DNA of 64,000 bases from Bartonella sp. A05 (GTDB taxonomy: Bacteria > Pseudomonadota > Alphaproteobacteria > Rhizobiales > Rhizobiaceae), in the NCBI RefSeq assembly GCF_026930145.1, contig NZ_JANHOJ010000001.1, positions 310,001 through 374,000 of the forward strand. Reading direction: 5' to 3'. Below are positions 41,202 to 51,014 of this stretch, piece by piece. Every line of letters begins with the position of its first letter. Position 1 is the stretch's first letter. The notes below the pieces were generated by a model. That model saw only the letters and a program-made list of their open reading frames with translations. It was not told the origin of the DNA and did not search any database. Position numbers and translations under genes: made by a program.

Positions 41202-42824
41202 ATGATGGAATCTTGGACGCATCATTTACTTATTTTGCCTATTATTTTGCCATTAGTCATTGGAGCAGCTCTTCTTTTTTATGATGAACGTCGTTCAAAA
41301 CTTAAATCACTGATTAGCCTCTCTTCTACAAGCTTATTGGTTGTTATTTCTGTTCTATTGCTGCTGCGCGCTCTTGAAGTGGCTCCAGCTTCAGATGTTT
41401 ATCGACTTGGTAATTGGCCTTCTCCTTTTAGCATTGTTTTAGTTCTTGATCGCTTAAGCGCTATGATGCTTTTGCTTTCAAGTTTATTGACTGCTGCTGC
41501 ATTGGTTTTCTCTCAAGCTTACTGGTATAAAGCTGGACCTCATTTTCAGTCATTGATGCAGTTCTTAATGGTGGGAATAAATGGCTCTTTTTTGACAGGC
41601 GATTTGTTCAATTTGTTCGTATTTTTTGAAATTATGTTAACAGCCTCTTATGGGCTTGCTTTGCATGGTTCAGGTCCTCCACGTGTGCGTGCAGGTATGC
41701 ATTATGTGGTGATTAATCTTGTTGCGTCGTCATTTTTCTTAATTGGTGCATCCCTCATTTATGGGGTGGTCGGCACACTTGATATGGCTGATTTAGCGGT
41801 CAAAATAAAATACATAGATTCTAAGGATATTGTTTTATTTAAAGTGGGTGCAGTACTTTTAGGTATCGTTTTTTTGCTCAAAGCTGGTATGTGGCCACTC
41901 AGTTTTTGGTTAATGCCCACTTATAGTGCAGCAGCAGCACCCGTTGGTGCGTCTTTTGCAATTTTGAGTAAGGTAGGCATTTACGTTATTTTACGTTTAA
42001 CACTGCTATGTTGTAGCTCTGAGAGTGGGGCTTTAGCCGATTTTGGTCATATTGTTTTGTTTTATGGTGGACTTGCGACCTGGATTTTTGGTTTTATTGG
42101 AGTCTTGGCGAGCCAAGTTTTAGGACGTTTGGCGTCTTATTGTATTCTTGTCTCTTCTGGTACATTGTTAGCAGCTATTGGAATAGGCAATGCAGCGTTG
42201 ATTACAGGCGTACTTTTTTACATTGTTTCTTCGACTTTAGCGCTTGGAGCTTTTTTTCTCTTGGTTGAATTGGTAGAGCGTATTCAAGATACAGCTGAAA
42301 ATGTTCTGGCTGTGACCATGGAAGTGTATGGTGATGATGAAGAAGAGACAGAAGATGAAGTTGGTACTTATCTGCCAGTAACTTTAGCGATTCTTGGGGG
42401 ATGTTTTGGAATTTGTGCAATTTTGATTATTGGGTTACCGCCTTCTTCCGTTTTTGTTGCGAAATTTATGATGCTTGCGGCAGTTTTGACTCCTAAAGAA
42501 AATGGTTTGTCTTCTTTTATGCCAATTTTACAGGATTGGCTTTTTGTGATTTGTGTCATCATTTCTGGTTTTTCAGCTTTGATTGCATTGACGCGTATAG
42601 GTATTCGAACTTTTTGGATATCACTTGAAGATAAGATTCCACGCGTGCAAGCAATCGAATTTGCACCTGTTTTGGCTCTTCTCTCTCTGTGTTTTATTGT
42701 GACAATTATGGCTGGTCCTGTTGGACAATATATGTCTGACACTGTTAAGACTTTATACGATCCTCACAACTATATTAATAGCGTCTTAACCGATGATTTT
42801 TTAAAAAGTACGGAGAGAAATTGA
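41202..42824 (+). CDS. phaD: Mrp/Pha antiporter subunit D (NuoN/M-like)
   Basis: The 540-residue protein has about 14 membrane helices, with the proton-pumping subunit signature around FKVGAVLLGIVFLLKAGMWPLSFWLMPTYSAAAAP near residue 230. The conserved lysines of the channel are visible there. An acidic loop (DDEEETEDE) splits two helical bundles near residue 385. Two ATGs, at 41202 and 41205, follow the phaC stop; I take the first. Confidence 0.93.
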   Translation: MMESWTHHLLILPIILPLVIGAALLFYDERRSKLKSLISLSSTSLLVVISVLLLLRALEVAPASDVYRLGNWPSPFSIVLVLDRLSAMMLLLSSLLTAAALVFSQAYWYKAGPHFQSLMQFLMVGINGSFLTGDLFNLFVFFEIMLTASYGLALHGSGPPRVRAGMHYVVINLVASSFFLIGASLIYGVVGTLDMADLAVKIKYIDSKDIVLFKVGAVLLGIVFLLKAGMWPLSFWLMPTYSAAAAPVGASFAILSKVGIYVILRLTLLCCSSESGALADFGHIVLFYGGLATWIFGFIGVLASQVLGRLASYCILVSSGTLLAAIGIGNAALITGVLFYIVSSTLALGAFFLLVELVERIQDTAENVLAVTMEVYGDDEEETEDEVGTYLPVTLAILGGCFGICAILIIGLPPSSVFVAKFMMLAAVLTPKENGLSSFMPILQDWLFVICVIISGFSALIALTRIGIRTFWISLEDKIPRVQAIEFAPVLALLSLCFIVTIMAGPVGQYMSDTVKTLYDPHNYINSVLTDDFLKSTERN

Positions 42825-43306
42825 TGAATCGTTTTTTTCCTTATCCTTTTTTAAGTGGTTTGATTGTTGTTATGTGGCTGCTCTTAAGCAGTTTCAGTTT
42901 GGGCCAATTGTTTTTAGGGATTATGATTGCTTTATTTTGTGGTTGGATTGTGCGGCTGCTTGAGCTGGAAAAAATCACTATTAAAAATTGGAGTGCGGTT
43001 TTTCGGTTATTCTTTCGCGTGTTTATCGATTCTATAGTTTCAAATGTTGCGGTTGCTTACTTTACTTTAACAAAAAGGCGTAAAGGGCAGCGGTCTGGCT
43101 TTATTGTTGTACCGCTTTTGCTTGAGAGTCGCACGGCTTTAGCTATTTTAGCATGCATTTTGTCGGTTACTCCAGGGACTATTTGGGTTGTATATAATAG
43201 CAAAAATAAAGAGCTTCTGATTCATGTATTAAATTTAACGGATGAAGATGATTATCAACAATTGATTAAGCAACGATATGAGAAATTGCTTTTGGAGATT
43301 TTCTAA
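42824..43306 (+). CDS. phaE: Mrp/Pha antiporter subunit E
   Basis: This 160-residue subunit has a few N-terminal hydrophobic helices and a soluble C-terminal part. The family motif ILSVTPGTIWV is present near residue 120. The ATG overlaps the phaD stop (TGATG). Confidence 0.92.
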   Translation: MNRFFPYPFLSGLIVVMWLLLSSFSLGQLFLGIMIALFCGWIVRLLELEKITIKNWSAVFRLFFRVFIDSIVSNVAVAYFTLTKRRKGQRSGFIVVPLLLESRTALAILACILSVTPGTIWVVYNSKNKELLIHVLNLTDEDDYQQLIKQRYEKLLLEIF

Positions 43307-43587
43307 TGAGTATGGTTATCCTTTATTGGGGAATTTTTCTCTCACAGATTTTTTTAAGTTTAGCAATGATTTTAGCGTTATTTCGCTTAATTCGTGGTCC
43401 AAGGGCGCAAGATCGCGTCGTTGGTTTGGACTCTCTCTATATAACGGCTATTCTTTTGTTTCTCACATTTGATATTCGTTCAGGAACAAGCACTTATTTT
43501 GAAGCTGCGCTCATTATTAGCCTTTTGGGTTCTATCTCGAGTGTTGCTTTGGCAAAATTTTTGATGCGTGGAGAAATTATTGAATGA
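43306..43587 (+). CDS. phaF: Mrp/Pha antiporter subunit F
   Basis: This small 93-residue subunit has three helices and the conserved FRLIRGPRAQDRVVGLDSL stretch. Its start overlaps the phaE stop by one base (TAATG). Confidence 0.92.
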   Translation: MSMVILYWGIFLSQIFLSLAMILALFRLIRGPRAQDRVVGLDSLYITAILLFLTFDIRSGTSTYFEAALIISLLGSISSVALAKFLMRGEIIE

Positions 43588-43955
43588 AAGAAGATGTTTC
43601 TCTTTGGATTGCGATTGTTATTACTGTTTTTTTAGTATTGGGATCCAGTTTGGCGCTGATTGGAACAATAGGGCTCATACGTTTTTCCAATTTTTATGAG
43701 CGTTTACATATGCCTTCATTGGGTGCAAACTGGGGCGTTGGCAGCATTCTTATTGCTTCATTTCTTTATTCAACGTTTGTGGATCATTCTTTTGCTTTTC
43801 ATAATATCTTATTGATGATTTTTTTGCTTATGACAGTACCGGTAACTTCTATGTTGCTGTCACAGGCAGCGGCTTATCGAGATCATTTAGAAGATAAATC
43901 GGAAAAGCCGCTGACTCTTTTGTTGCATAATATGGAAGAAAAATCACAAGATTAA
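43584..43955 (+). CDS. phaG: Mrp/Pha antiporter subunit G
   Basis: This 123-residue protein with three helices carries the family stretch GTIGLIRFSNFYERLHMPSLG and a later MTVPVTSMLLSQAAAYR. A four-base ATGA overlap with phaF completes the chain of coupled genes. It is the last gene of the antiporter operon. Confidence 0.93.
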   Translation: MKEDVSLWIAIVITVFLVLGSSLALIGTIGLIRFSNFYERLHMPSLGANWGVGSILIASFLYSTFVDHSFAFHNILLMIFLLMTVPVTSMLLSQAAAYRDHLEDKSEKPLTLLLHNMEEKSQD

Positions 43956-44204
43956 GACCTGTACAACTTAGTATATTAATCCCTTCTATTCTAAGAAAGA
44001 ATAAAGCTCTCTCTTGAGAATGAGACTTCAATGCTCATTTCTCCTTCGATTGTGATATTAGCTCGTACCCAGTTCTCTGCTTAGTCTGCCAACAAAAAGC
44101 TGGCACAGATATTCATGGAAACTTAAAAGAACGGATCCACAAAATAACCCCTTGTAAACAAAAAGAAGCATTTTCCTTATTTTTAAAAGGATGAGACTAT
44201 CTGT

Positions 44205-44600
44205 TTAAAACAATAAGGTTGTGTCTTTACTGCAGTGGATAGGGTTTTCTTCCTTGGGATCGTTAATAAGGTCATAAAGCGTAACGTCGTCTTTGTCCAT
44301 CCACCAAATATATTGGGCTCCTGCGTATTTTGCTCCTGAAGCGGCAAGGACATTAGCGCCGATGACGCGTTCATTTTTCCATGTGAAATCAACCAATGAA
44401 ATAGCATCGGCATTAAGATAGGTTGCTGTAACTTTTTCTTTAGTTTTTCCTGTGTCGCATAGATAGGCGATTGCTTGTGACGTTGGTTTTATCTCGTTTG
44501 GCATTTCAATGACTAAAGGGTCAGCAAAAGCACCGATTGTACTGATAGGGAGGAGGCTCAGAGCGGTGAAAAATCGTAAAATAAGTAGGTTCTTTTTCAT
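44205..44600 (-). CDS. MliC-like periplasmic lysozyme inhibitor
   Basis: The 131-residue precursor starts with a signal peptide (hydrophobic core about residues 5-24, cleavage near AFA-DP). It is followed by an MliC-type domain with AYLCDTGK, VTATYLNADAISLVDF, VLAASGAKYAGAQYIWWMDKDD, and a last Cys (HCSK) that can pair with the first. MliC proteins inhibit C-type lysozyme. There is no lipobox Cys after the signal, so it is probably periplasmic or secreted, unlike E. coli MliC. It stands alone between the antiporter operon and the tRNA. Confidence 0.82.
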   Translation of the reverse strand: MKKNLLILRFFTALSLLPISTIGAFADPLVIEMPNEIKPTSQAIAYLCDTGKTKEKVTATYLNADAISLVDFTWKNERVIGANVLAASGAKYAGAQYIWWMDKDDVTLYDLINDPKEENPIHCSKDTTLLF

Positions 44601-44643
44601 GATATTTCCTTATGATGCAAAATAACAACTTCGATGGATATAG

Positions 44644-44973
44644 TGGCGTCTACGGCAGGATTCGAACCTGCGACTCCAGGATTCATACCACTTCGATTTT
44701 CATCGCCAGCCTTATCAATGTAGGCTGTTCGTGGTCTGGACTGTCTCTTCACCTTGAAGCTTAGGCTTTTTAGGCGCTGCCCGTACAGTCTCTACACCTT
44801 TCTCTCAGTTTAATTCTACATTTTCCCCGCTTTGTAAAGAGAGACTTGGCTCGGGATTGGCATATAGTTTCCCATGAAGCTTTCCCCGAATTTGAGCAGA
44901 TCCACTTTGAAGATTTCTCCTCAAGCGCCCAATTTTAGGAATCCTGTGCTCTATCCTACTGAGCTACGCAGAC
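44644..44973 (-). tRNA. tRNA-Arg(CCU) interrupted by an intron
   Basis: The 5' exon (37 nt, 44937-44973) and 3' exon (40 nt, 44644-44683, with encoded CCA) join into a standard cloverleaf. The acceptor GTCTGCG pairs with CGTAGAC (one G-U), the D stem is GCTC/GAGC, the anticodon stem CAGGA/TCCTG, and the loop TTCCTAA holds the anticodon CCU. The intron sits between position 36 and 37. The T-arm is GCAGG-TTCGAAT-CCTGC. It reads the AGG codon. Standard tRNA finders may miss it because of the 253-base insert. Confidence 0.9.
44684..44936 (-). mobile_element. group I intron in tRNA-Arg(CCU)
   Basis: The 253-base insert ends in G at the 3' splice site (omega-G). The exon bases CCU can pair with GGG six bases into the intron, with a U-G pair at the splice site, as expected for P1. 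GACTGT (complement of 44785-44790) and ACAGTC (complement of 44739-44744) can form P7, and CAGCC/GGCTG (44708-44728 complement) gives a hairpin near the 3' end. Group I introns in this tRNA are known in alphaproteobacteria such as Agrobacterium. There is no intron ORF. Confidence 0.82.
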
Positions 44974-45046
44974 ACTATCACATCCATCCTTTTAGCGAAA
45001 GTATAAAAGTTAATCAATCATATAAGTATTCGTCAACAAATATTAA

Positions 45047-46180
45047 TCAATGTGTTTTGACTAATTTTTGTTTCAGAAAGGTTAAAACGGTATCTGGTGC
45101 AATGTTTTTCGCTATGAATGCTTGACCGAGTCCACGCGTTAGAATGAAGGTTAAGTTATTTTGCGAAATTTTTTTATCTTGGACAATAAAGGCCATGAGT
45201 TTTTCAGCATTTGGCAGTTCGCCTGGGATGTCTTGTAACTGTGTAGGCAAGCCAACAGCTTTGAGATGTGCTTCGATGCGTTGTGTTAGTATGGGATTTG
45301 TTAAATTGAGTTGTACAGAGAATTGATGAGCTAAAACCATCCCTATAGCGACAGCTTCACCATGGATTAAACGATTTGAATCATAGGCGGTTGCTGCTTC
45401 AAGAATATGTCCAAATGTATGGCCAAGATTTAGTAATGCGCGTTCTCCAGTTTCATATTCATCGCGGGCTACAACATCAGCTTTGAATTGACATGCGCGA
45501 GTAATTGCTTCTATTCGAGTGGGGCTGTTTGAAAAAATTTCTTGCCAGTTTTTTTCAAGCCATTCAAAAAAATGAGGCTGGTTAATGAGGCCGTATTTGA
45601 CCATTTCTGCATAGCCAGCGCGAAATTCACGCAAGGGTAATGTATCAAGAACACAAGTATCAGCAATAACGCATTGGGGCTGATAAAATGCACCAATAAG
45701 ATTTTTACCATATCGGCTATTGATCCCAGTTTTTCCACCAATAGACGAATCAATTTGTGCGAGAAGTGTTGTGGGCATCTGAATGAAGCGCATACCTCTG
45801 CGTATCATGCTGGCGGCAAATCCTCCTAGATCGCCAATGACACCGCCACCAAAAGCAATAACGCTATCGCCTCTTTCCAAACGAGCGGAAAGAATTTTAT
45901 CGATTATAGCTTGTAGTGTTGAGAAAGATTTTGATTGTTCTCCTGCTTCCACGATAATTGGGATGTTCTGTATTTTATGGTGTGTTAGTTCTGTTTGCAA
46001 TGCACCTAAATGGAGAGAAGCAACATTTTTGTCCGTGATAATAGCGAGACGTTTCTGATGAAGACTCTTGTGGTTCAAATAATGCTTCATTTGTGTTGCA
46101 GCTTGTGCAATGAGACCTGAGCCAATAACAACATTATAAGAACGCTTATCGAGTTTGACAGCAACGGTTCTTGTCTGCAT
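45047..46180 (-). CDS. aroB: 3-dehydroquinate synthase
   Basis: AroB cyclises DAHP to 3-dehydroquinate with NAD+ and a divalent metal. The 377-residue protein shows [35 protein letters not shown], and [13 protein letters not shown] with metal-binding histidines. The longest frame begins 20 codons earlier, but family homology starts at [10 protein letters not shown], so I use the ATG at 46180. That start still overlaps the 3' end of aroK by 35 bases. aroK and aroB are usually adjacent. Confidence 0.95.
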   Translation of the reverse strand: MQTRTVAVKLDKRSYNVVIGSGLIAQAATQMKHYLNHKSLHQKRLAIITDKNVASLHLGALQTELTHHKIQNIPIIVEAGEQSKSFSTLQAIIDKILSARLERGDSVIAFGGGVIGDLGGFAASMIRRGMRFIQMPTTLLAQIDSSIGGKTGINSRYGKNLIGAFYQPQCVIADTCVLDTLPLREFRAGYAEMVKYGLINQPHFFEWLEKNWQEIFSNSPTRIEAITRACQFKADVVARDEYETGERALLNLGHTFGHILEAATAYDSNRLIHGEAVAIGMVLAHQFSVQLNLTNPILTQRIEAHLKAVGLPTQLQDIPGELPNAEKLMAFIVQDKKISQNNLTFILTRGLGQAFIAKNIAPDTVLTFLKQKLVKTH

Positions 46181-46787
46181 GCACATTATTCCTATCGTTG
46201 ATTTCTGTGTACAAGTAGCGTTGTACAGACCGTACGACATCTCGCGCTACTGCATGATAGCATTTCTTTTGACTATTAATCATTAGATTTGCTTTTGCAT
46301 AGATAGGGTAGCGTTGTTCCATAAGCTTTTGCATGGTTTCTTTAGGAGATTCTGTTTGAAGCAATGGTCGCGTTAAGCGTCGTGAAACGCGTTCTATGAG
46401 TACATTAATGTCTGCTTTGAGCCATATGGATATACCATTTTTCTGAATAGTTTTGCGAATGTCTTCGTTCATATAGGCGCCTCCACCTGTCGCCAGAACG
46501 ATAGGGCCCTTTTTAATGAGATTTGTAATTACACGTCGTTCAACAGCACGAAATTCCGATTCACCATAAATTTCAAAAATCTCATTGATTGTCATTTGTG
46601 CCGCTTTTTCAATTTCTTGATCGGAATCATAAAAAGGTAAATGTAGGATGGTGGCGACGCGTTTTCCAATAACTGTTTTGCCTGCTCCCATAAGACCAAC
46701 GAACACGAGTGTGTGTTGGTTAAGGCGCGATAATCGCTGTTTTTTTACGTGTGTCATTGGGATATTATGAGAACGATTATTTTTCAT
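46146..46787 (-). CDS. aroK: shikimate kinase
   Basis: AroK phosphorylates shikimate at O3. The 213-residue protein has the P-loop [13 protein letters not shown] near residue 31, [18 protein letters not shown] for shikimate and metal binding, FRAVERRVI, and LATGGGAYM. The N-terminus (about 25 residues) is longer than in E. coli. The C-terminal segment overlaps aroB. Confidence 0.95.
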   Translation of the reverse strand: MKNNRSHNIPMTHVKKQRLSRLNQHTLVFVGLMGAGKTVIGKRVATILHLPFYDSDQEIEKAAQMTINEIFEIYGESEFRAVERRVITNLIKKGPIVLATGGGAYMNEDIRKTIQKNGISIWLKADINVLIERVSRRLTRPLLQTESPKETMQKLMEQRYPIYAKANLMINSQKKCYHAVARDVVRSVQRYLYTEINDRNNVHADKNRCCQTR

Positions 46788-46886
46788 GATTTTATTTCGA
46801 CATTTATTTTCCTTAAAGTCAATTCCTGTTAATCTTTGTACGGCATGATAGGAGATAAAGTGTTTTTTTTAGTAGTTTAGTGTCTT

Positions 46887-47045
46887 ATGCCAACATTAAC
46901 CCGACTTTTATTGATCATTTTTATTTTTATTGCCATTATTTTCAGTATTATGGTAGCCCTTGTTATTTGGGTTGAGCCGATAACAGCGGAAATGCATATC
47001 GATGTTCCTCTCGATTCATTGAATGCGCCTTCAAAAAAGGACTAA
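46887..47045 (+). CDS. small single-pass membrane protein upstream of xerD
   Basis: This is a 52-residue ORF with one hydrophobic helix (about residues 7-28) followed by a short polar tail with [13 protein letters not shown]. It begins with ATG and ends 5 bases before the xerD start, so it is likely cotranscribed. Short membrane proteins of this shape are often seen between aroK and xerD in Rhizobiales; function is unknown. No convincing Shine-Dalgarno precedes it, and I rely on helix composition and position. Confidence 0.55.
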   Translation: MPTLTRLLLIIFIFIAIIFSIMVALVIWVEPITAEMHIDVPLDSLNAPSKKD

Positions 47046-47049
47046 TAAA

Positions 47050-47958
47050 ATGATAGATCATTTTCTTGAAATGATGAGTGCTGAGCGAGGGGCATCTGTC
47101 CATACACTGGCAGCCTACAAACATGATTTGCAATGGGCACAAGATGCATTATCTTCATGCTCTATTTCGCTTTTTTCAGCACAAAAAGAGGATTTGATCA
47201 ATCTTTTGGCGCTGATGCATGATGCAGGGTTCGCTCCAACTTCGCAAGCACGTCGTTTATCGACGTTGCGTCAGTTTTATCAATTTCTTTACGCTGAAGG
47301 ATTGAGAACAGACGATCCTTCTGCTGATATCGATGCGCCGCGTCAAGGGCGCTCTTTGCCGAAAATCATGAGTGAAGATGCAGTGCAGAAAGTGCTTGAT
47401 CGTGCTGAGTTGGAAGCAAAACAGGCAGATTATGGCTCCAAGAATCATCTCCGCGCATTGCGTCTTCAGGTGCTGATTGAAGTGCTTTATGCAACGGGGT
47501 TGCGTATTAGTGAATTGGTAGGTCTTCCGGTTCGAGCGGTACGGGGAAAGGAAAAGTTTATTTTGGTTCGTGGTAAGGGGGGAAAAGAGCGGATGGTTCT
47601 TTTATCAGAAAAAGCGCACGAAGTCCTTTCTCAGTGGTTGGTCTTGCGGGATCAAGGAAGAGATGCCGCAAGTCCTTACCTTTTTCCCGCTTGCTCATCG
47701 ACAGGATATGTTGCTCGCCAATTTGTAGCGCGGGGATTAAAAGATCTCGCTACAAGAGCAGGGATAAGAAGTGACAGTTTTTCCCCCCATGTGTTGCGTC
47801 ACGCTTTTGCTAGTCATCTTTTGCAAAATGGTGCTAATTTACGTGCGGTTCAACAGTTGTTAGGTCATTGTGACATTTCTACCACCCAGATTTATACACA
47901 TGTGCTAGAAGCTGGACTTTACCGTTTGGTCAATGAACATCACCCGCTTGTCGATTAG
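47050..47958 (+). CDS. xerD: tyrosine recombinase XerD
   Basis: XerD, with XerC, resolves chromosome dimers at dif. The 302-residue protein has an N-terminal SAM-like core-binding domain and the C-terminal catalytic domain with [12 protein letters not shown] (Arg), [10 protein letters not shown] (Lys), [12 protein letters not shown] (His-x-x-Arg), [16 protein letters not shown] (His and nucleophilic Tyr). The catalytic set is complete. I use the ATG at 47050 (MIDHFLEMM) with AAGGA upstream. XerD is preferred to XerC by sequence feel and neighbourhood (next to accA). Confidence 0.85.
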   Translation: MIDHFLEMMSAERGASVHTLAAYKHDLQWAQDALSSCSISLFSAQKEDLINLLALMHDAGFAPTSQARRLSTLRQFYQFLYAEGLRTDDPSADIDAPRQGRSLPKIMSEDAVQKVLDRAELEAKQADYGSKNHLRALRLQVLIEVLYATGLRISELVGLPVRAVRGKEKFILVRGKGGKERMVLLSEKAHEVLSQWLVLRDQGRDAASPYLFPACSSTGYVARQFVARGLKDLATRAGIRSDSFSPHVLRHAFASHLLQNGANLRAVQQLLGHCDISTTQIYTHVLEAGLYRLVNEHHPLVD

Positions 47959-48056
47959 CAAAAGACCAAGGAGAGAGTGTGACATTTTGAAAATATTTCT
48001 ATATGTGTATAAGTTACATAAAATATGTATCAGTTATACAAAAAAAGTTGGGTTCT

Positions 48057-49013
48057 ATGTATAATTATCTTGATTTTGAAAAACCAGTTGCAAATCTTGA
48101 TGTGCAAATTCTTGAATTGAAAAAAATGGCTCAGGAAAAGGGAAGCCTTGATATGAGCGAGGAGATTGCGCGTCTTGAAATGCGTTCTCAAACAGCTTTG
48201 CGGGATATTTATAAAAAATTATCACCGTGGCAAAAAACACAAGTAGCACGCCATCCTGATCGGCCGCATTTTATGGATTATTCAGCGCAATTATTAAGTG
48301 ATGTTACACCTTTGGCAGGTGATCGCAAATTTGCTGAAGATGAGGCTATACAAGCTGGTTTCGCGCGCTTTGAGGGTGAGGCGATTGCTTATATAGGCCA
48401 AGAAAAAGGCCACGATACGAAAACGCGTTTGCGTTATAATTTTGGATCTGCTCGTCCTGAAGGGTATCGCAAAGCTGTACGCATCATGGAAATGGCTGAT
48501 CGTTTTGGTTTGCCATTGCTTACTTTTGTGGATACAGCAGGTGCTTATCCGGGTGTAAGCGCTGAAGAACGTGGGCAAGCAGAAGCAATCGCTCAGTCGA
48601 CAGCCGCAACTTTGCGCCTACGGGTTCCTGTTATTTCAATCATTCTTGGAGAAGGAGGTTCTGGGGGGGCGATAGCAATCGCTGCGGCTAATAAAGTTTA
48701 TATGTTGGAGCATTCGATCTATTCGGTTATTTCACCAGAAGGTGCGGCTTCTATTTTATGGCGCGATTCAACCCGTGCGAAAGATGCAGCAACCAATATG
48801 CGCATCACCGCTCAAGATCTTTATCAGCTAAAAATTATTGATGGCATTATTCCTGAGCCTGTGGGAGGAGCACATCGAGGAAAGGAGGCTGTGATTGAAG
48901 CAGCGGGTCATATGATCTCGGCTGCTTTAAAAGCTATGATTGATAAAGATGGTGAAACCATTAAAAAAGAACGTTGGGAAAAATATCTTCAGATTGGCCG
49001 TTCTTTGATGTGA
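48057..49013 (+). CDS. accA: acetyl-CoA carboxylase, carboxyltransferase subunit alpha
   Basis: AccA and AccD transfer the carboxyl group from biotin to acetyl-CoA, making malonyl-CoA. The 318-residue protein shows MYNYLDFEKPVANLD at its start, then RPEGYRKAVRIMEMADRF, FVDTAGAYPGVSAEERGQ and GEGGSGGAIAIAAANKV. I start at the ATG at 48057 and not the longer frame from 48003. Confidence 0.96.
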   Translation: MYNYLDFEKPVANLDVQILELKKMAQEKGSLDMSEEIARLEMRSQTALRDIYKKLSPWQKTQVARHPDRPHFMDYSAQLLSDVTPLAGDRKFAEDEAIQAGFARFEGEAIAYIGQEKGHDTKTRLRYNFGSARPEGYRKAVRIMEMADRFGLPLLTFVDTAGAYPGVSAEERGQAEAIAQSTAATLRLRVPVISIILGEGGSGGAIAIAAANKVYMLEHSIYSVISPEGAASILWRDSTRAKDAATNMRITAQDLYQLKIIDGIIPEPVGGAHRGKEAVIEAAGHMISAALKAMIDKDGETIKKERWEKYLQIGRSLM

Positions 49014-49050
49014 TATGGTTTGTGCGGTAGCTTTGTGGGTTGGAGTTTTT

Positions 49051-49800
49051 ATGAAATTAAATCGTTTCTTATTGGCATTTCTTTTGTTGGCAACTGGAAT
49101 GCTGGCAGCGTGTCAGGAAAGGCTACCAGCCTCTATTCGTGCTAAGGTTGAGCAACGATTGCCTAAAGAAATTGAAGATCGAATGGTTGCACATAATGTC
49201 GATCAATATGCACCAATTATGATGCGGTTTTTTAAGAAAGAAAATTATGCTGAAGTTTGGAAGCAGTCTCGTACAGGGCGATTTATCCTTATGGCACGTT
49301 ATGATATTTGCAAGTGGTCAGGTAAGCTTGGGCCTAAATATAAGGAAGGAGATCTCCAAGCGCCAGAAGGCTTTTATACCATTAGTGCAAATCAAATGAA
49401 TCCTTATTCGAAACATTATCTTTCTTTTAATATAGGTTTTCCTAACCTTTATGATCAAGCACATGGCCGCACAGGGAGCTATCTTATGGTGCATGGTGGC
49501 TGCTCTTCTGCAGGCTGTTATTCAATGAGTGATAGAAATATGGCACAGATTTATGCCTTTGCACGGGATGCTTTTAGAGGGGGGCAAAGAGAGTTTCAAT
49601 TGCAGTCTTTTCCCTTTCGTATGACCAATGCTAACATGGCGCGCCATCGTGAGAATCCTCATTATCAATTCTGGACAATCCTTAAAGAAGGCTATGATCT
49701 CTTTGAGGTGGAGCGTATGCCTCCCAAAGTTGATGTTTATGCAAAACGCTATGTTTTCAATCGAATTAGCAATGAACCTTTAATTTCTATGGCGCCATAA
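49051..49800 (+). CDS. L,D-transpeptidase family (YkuD) lipoprotein
   Basis: The 249-residue protein starts with a signal peptide and a lipobox LAAC (lipidated Cys at residue 21). The YkuD catalytic motif is YLMVHGGCSSAGCYSM, with the catalytic His and Cys present. It resembles the YafK-type subgroup, which in E. coli cleaves the link between Braun lipoprotein and peptidoglycan; whether this one joins or cuts cannot be told. I start at the ATG at 49051, which has TTGGAG in front. Confidence 0.87.
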   Translation: MKLNRFLLAFLLLATGMLAACQERLPASIRAKVEQRLPKEIEDRMVAHNVDQYAPIMMRFFKKENYAEVWKQSRTGRFILMARYDICKWSGKLGPKYKEGDLQAPEGFYTISANQMNPYSKHYLSFNIGFPNLYDQAHGRTGSYLMVHGGCSSAGCYSMSDRNMAQIYAFARDAFRGGQREFQLQSFPFRMTNANMARHRENPHYQFWTILKEGYDLFEVERMPPKVDVYAKRYVFNRISNEPLISMAP

Positions 49801-49925
49801 ATGCGATTTTTATCGTAAGAAGTGCTGCTTTGTCTTTCATAAAATACTATTGGCGTACGTTAGAGTTATGCGATAAAGGGGGAGTATATGATTAAAGGTA
49901 ACGATTTATAAAATTGTAAGGGATA

Positions 49926-50996
49926 TTAAAATTTCATTCCCGGAATGGCTAAGGGATTAGCCAAAAGAGCTGTTTTGTCTGCGGTATCTATGGCTGGTTT
50001 ATTTAAAAAAATGTCGAACAGTTTTTGAACCATTTCTTTTTCAATACCGTCTGCAATGATGACAAAGCGCGTTTGTGTGATCCCGCTTGGCCATGCTGGA
50101 AGCCTTACTGGTGGGTGGAATAGTGTCTGTATGCCATGCAGAACGAGCGGACAATGTGGATTATCATGCAATGCAATGATTGCTTTTATGCGTAATAATT
50201 TTTCACCATAAAGATTTTTTAGATGATCTAGAAAAGCTTCTAAAGTGGCATAATGAATCGGTTCATCACACTCTAATGAAAAAGCACGAATAGTTTTATG
50301 ATGAGAATGATCATGTGGAATAATGGTTAACCATTTTTTTAGCTGTGAATTTTCTCCTTTTTCGTTCCACAATGTTTTATTCATTAACATATTTGCACAG
50401 CATTGCTTTGAATGGGCATTGATGATTTCTGCTGTAGGATTAAGTGTTTTGAGAGTGCTGATAAGAGTATCTAAAAGAATTTTTGAGTCACTTAGGTCGG
50501 TTTTTGTGAGGATAATTTTATCAGCAAAAGCAATTTGTTTTTGTGCTTCAGAATATTTTTCCAAGATGGCAGGTGCGCTCAATGTATCAAATGTTGTAAT
50601 AACAGTATCAATGGCTAAAGCCTGTTTTAAGATAGGGTGACTCAAAAGCGCTTGTAAAATAAGAGCAGGATCGGCTAACCCTGTTGTCTCAATGATAATG
50701 CGGTTTAGTTTTTTGAGATGCCCTGTTTGGATACAATCAACCAAATTTGTTATTGTATCGATTAAATCACTGCGCAAAGTACAGCATAAACAGCCATTTG
50801 CCAATTCGATGATTCCTTCTGTAGCTTTCTCAACCAGAAGGTGATCGATACTGACTTCACCGAATTCATTAATGATAACAGCACTATCCGTCAAAAAAGG
50901 ATCCTGTAATAGATGGTTCAGTAAGGTTGTTTTACCAGAACCTAAAAAACCTGTAATGAGGGTGACAGGAATGCGCGTTGCGTTTCTCTTCATCAT
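49926..50996 (-). CDS. COG0523 (CobW/ZigA-like) GTP-dependent metal chaperone
   Basis: The 356-residue GTPase has Walker A TGFLGSGKTTLLNHLL, the metal-binding NGCLCCTLR (CxCC), TTGLADPALILQ, LTKTDLSD for the guanine base, and a CobW C-terminal domain. The family delivers Zn, Co or Fe to client enzymes. There is no cobalamin gene nearby, so a zinc role is more likely. It follows the D,D-carboxypeptidase gene after 18 bases, so the two probably share a transcript. Confidence 0.88.
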   Translation of the reverse strand: MMKRNATRIPVTLITGFLGSGKTTLLNHLLQDPFLTDSAVIINEFGEVSIDHLLVEKATEGIIELANGCLCCTLRSDLIDTITNLVDCIQTGHLKKLNRIIIETTGLADPALILQALLSHPILKQALAIDTVITTFDTLSAPAILEKYSEAQKQIAFADKIILTKTDLSDSKILLDTLISTLKTLNPTAEIINAHSKQCCANMLMNKTLWNEKGENSQLKKWLTIIPHDHSHHKTIRAFSLECDEPIHYATLEAFLDHLKNLYGEKLLRIKAIIALHDNPHCPLVLHGIQTLFHPPVRLPAWPSGITQTRFVIIADGIEKEMVQKLFDIFLNKPAIDTADKTALLANPLAIPGMKF

Positions 50997-51014
50997 AACT
51001 GTTGTTTGCCTGTT

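Noticed and set aside
44874-45125. 83-codon plus-strand ORF across tRNA-Arg
   Set aside because: It runs through the intron and tRNA exon on the opposite strand.
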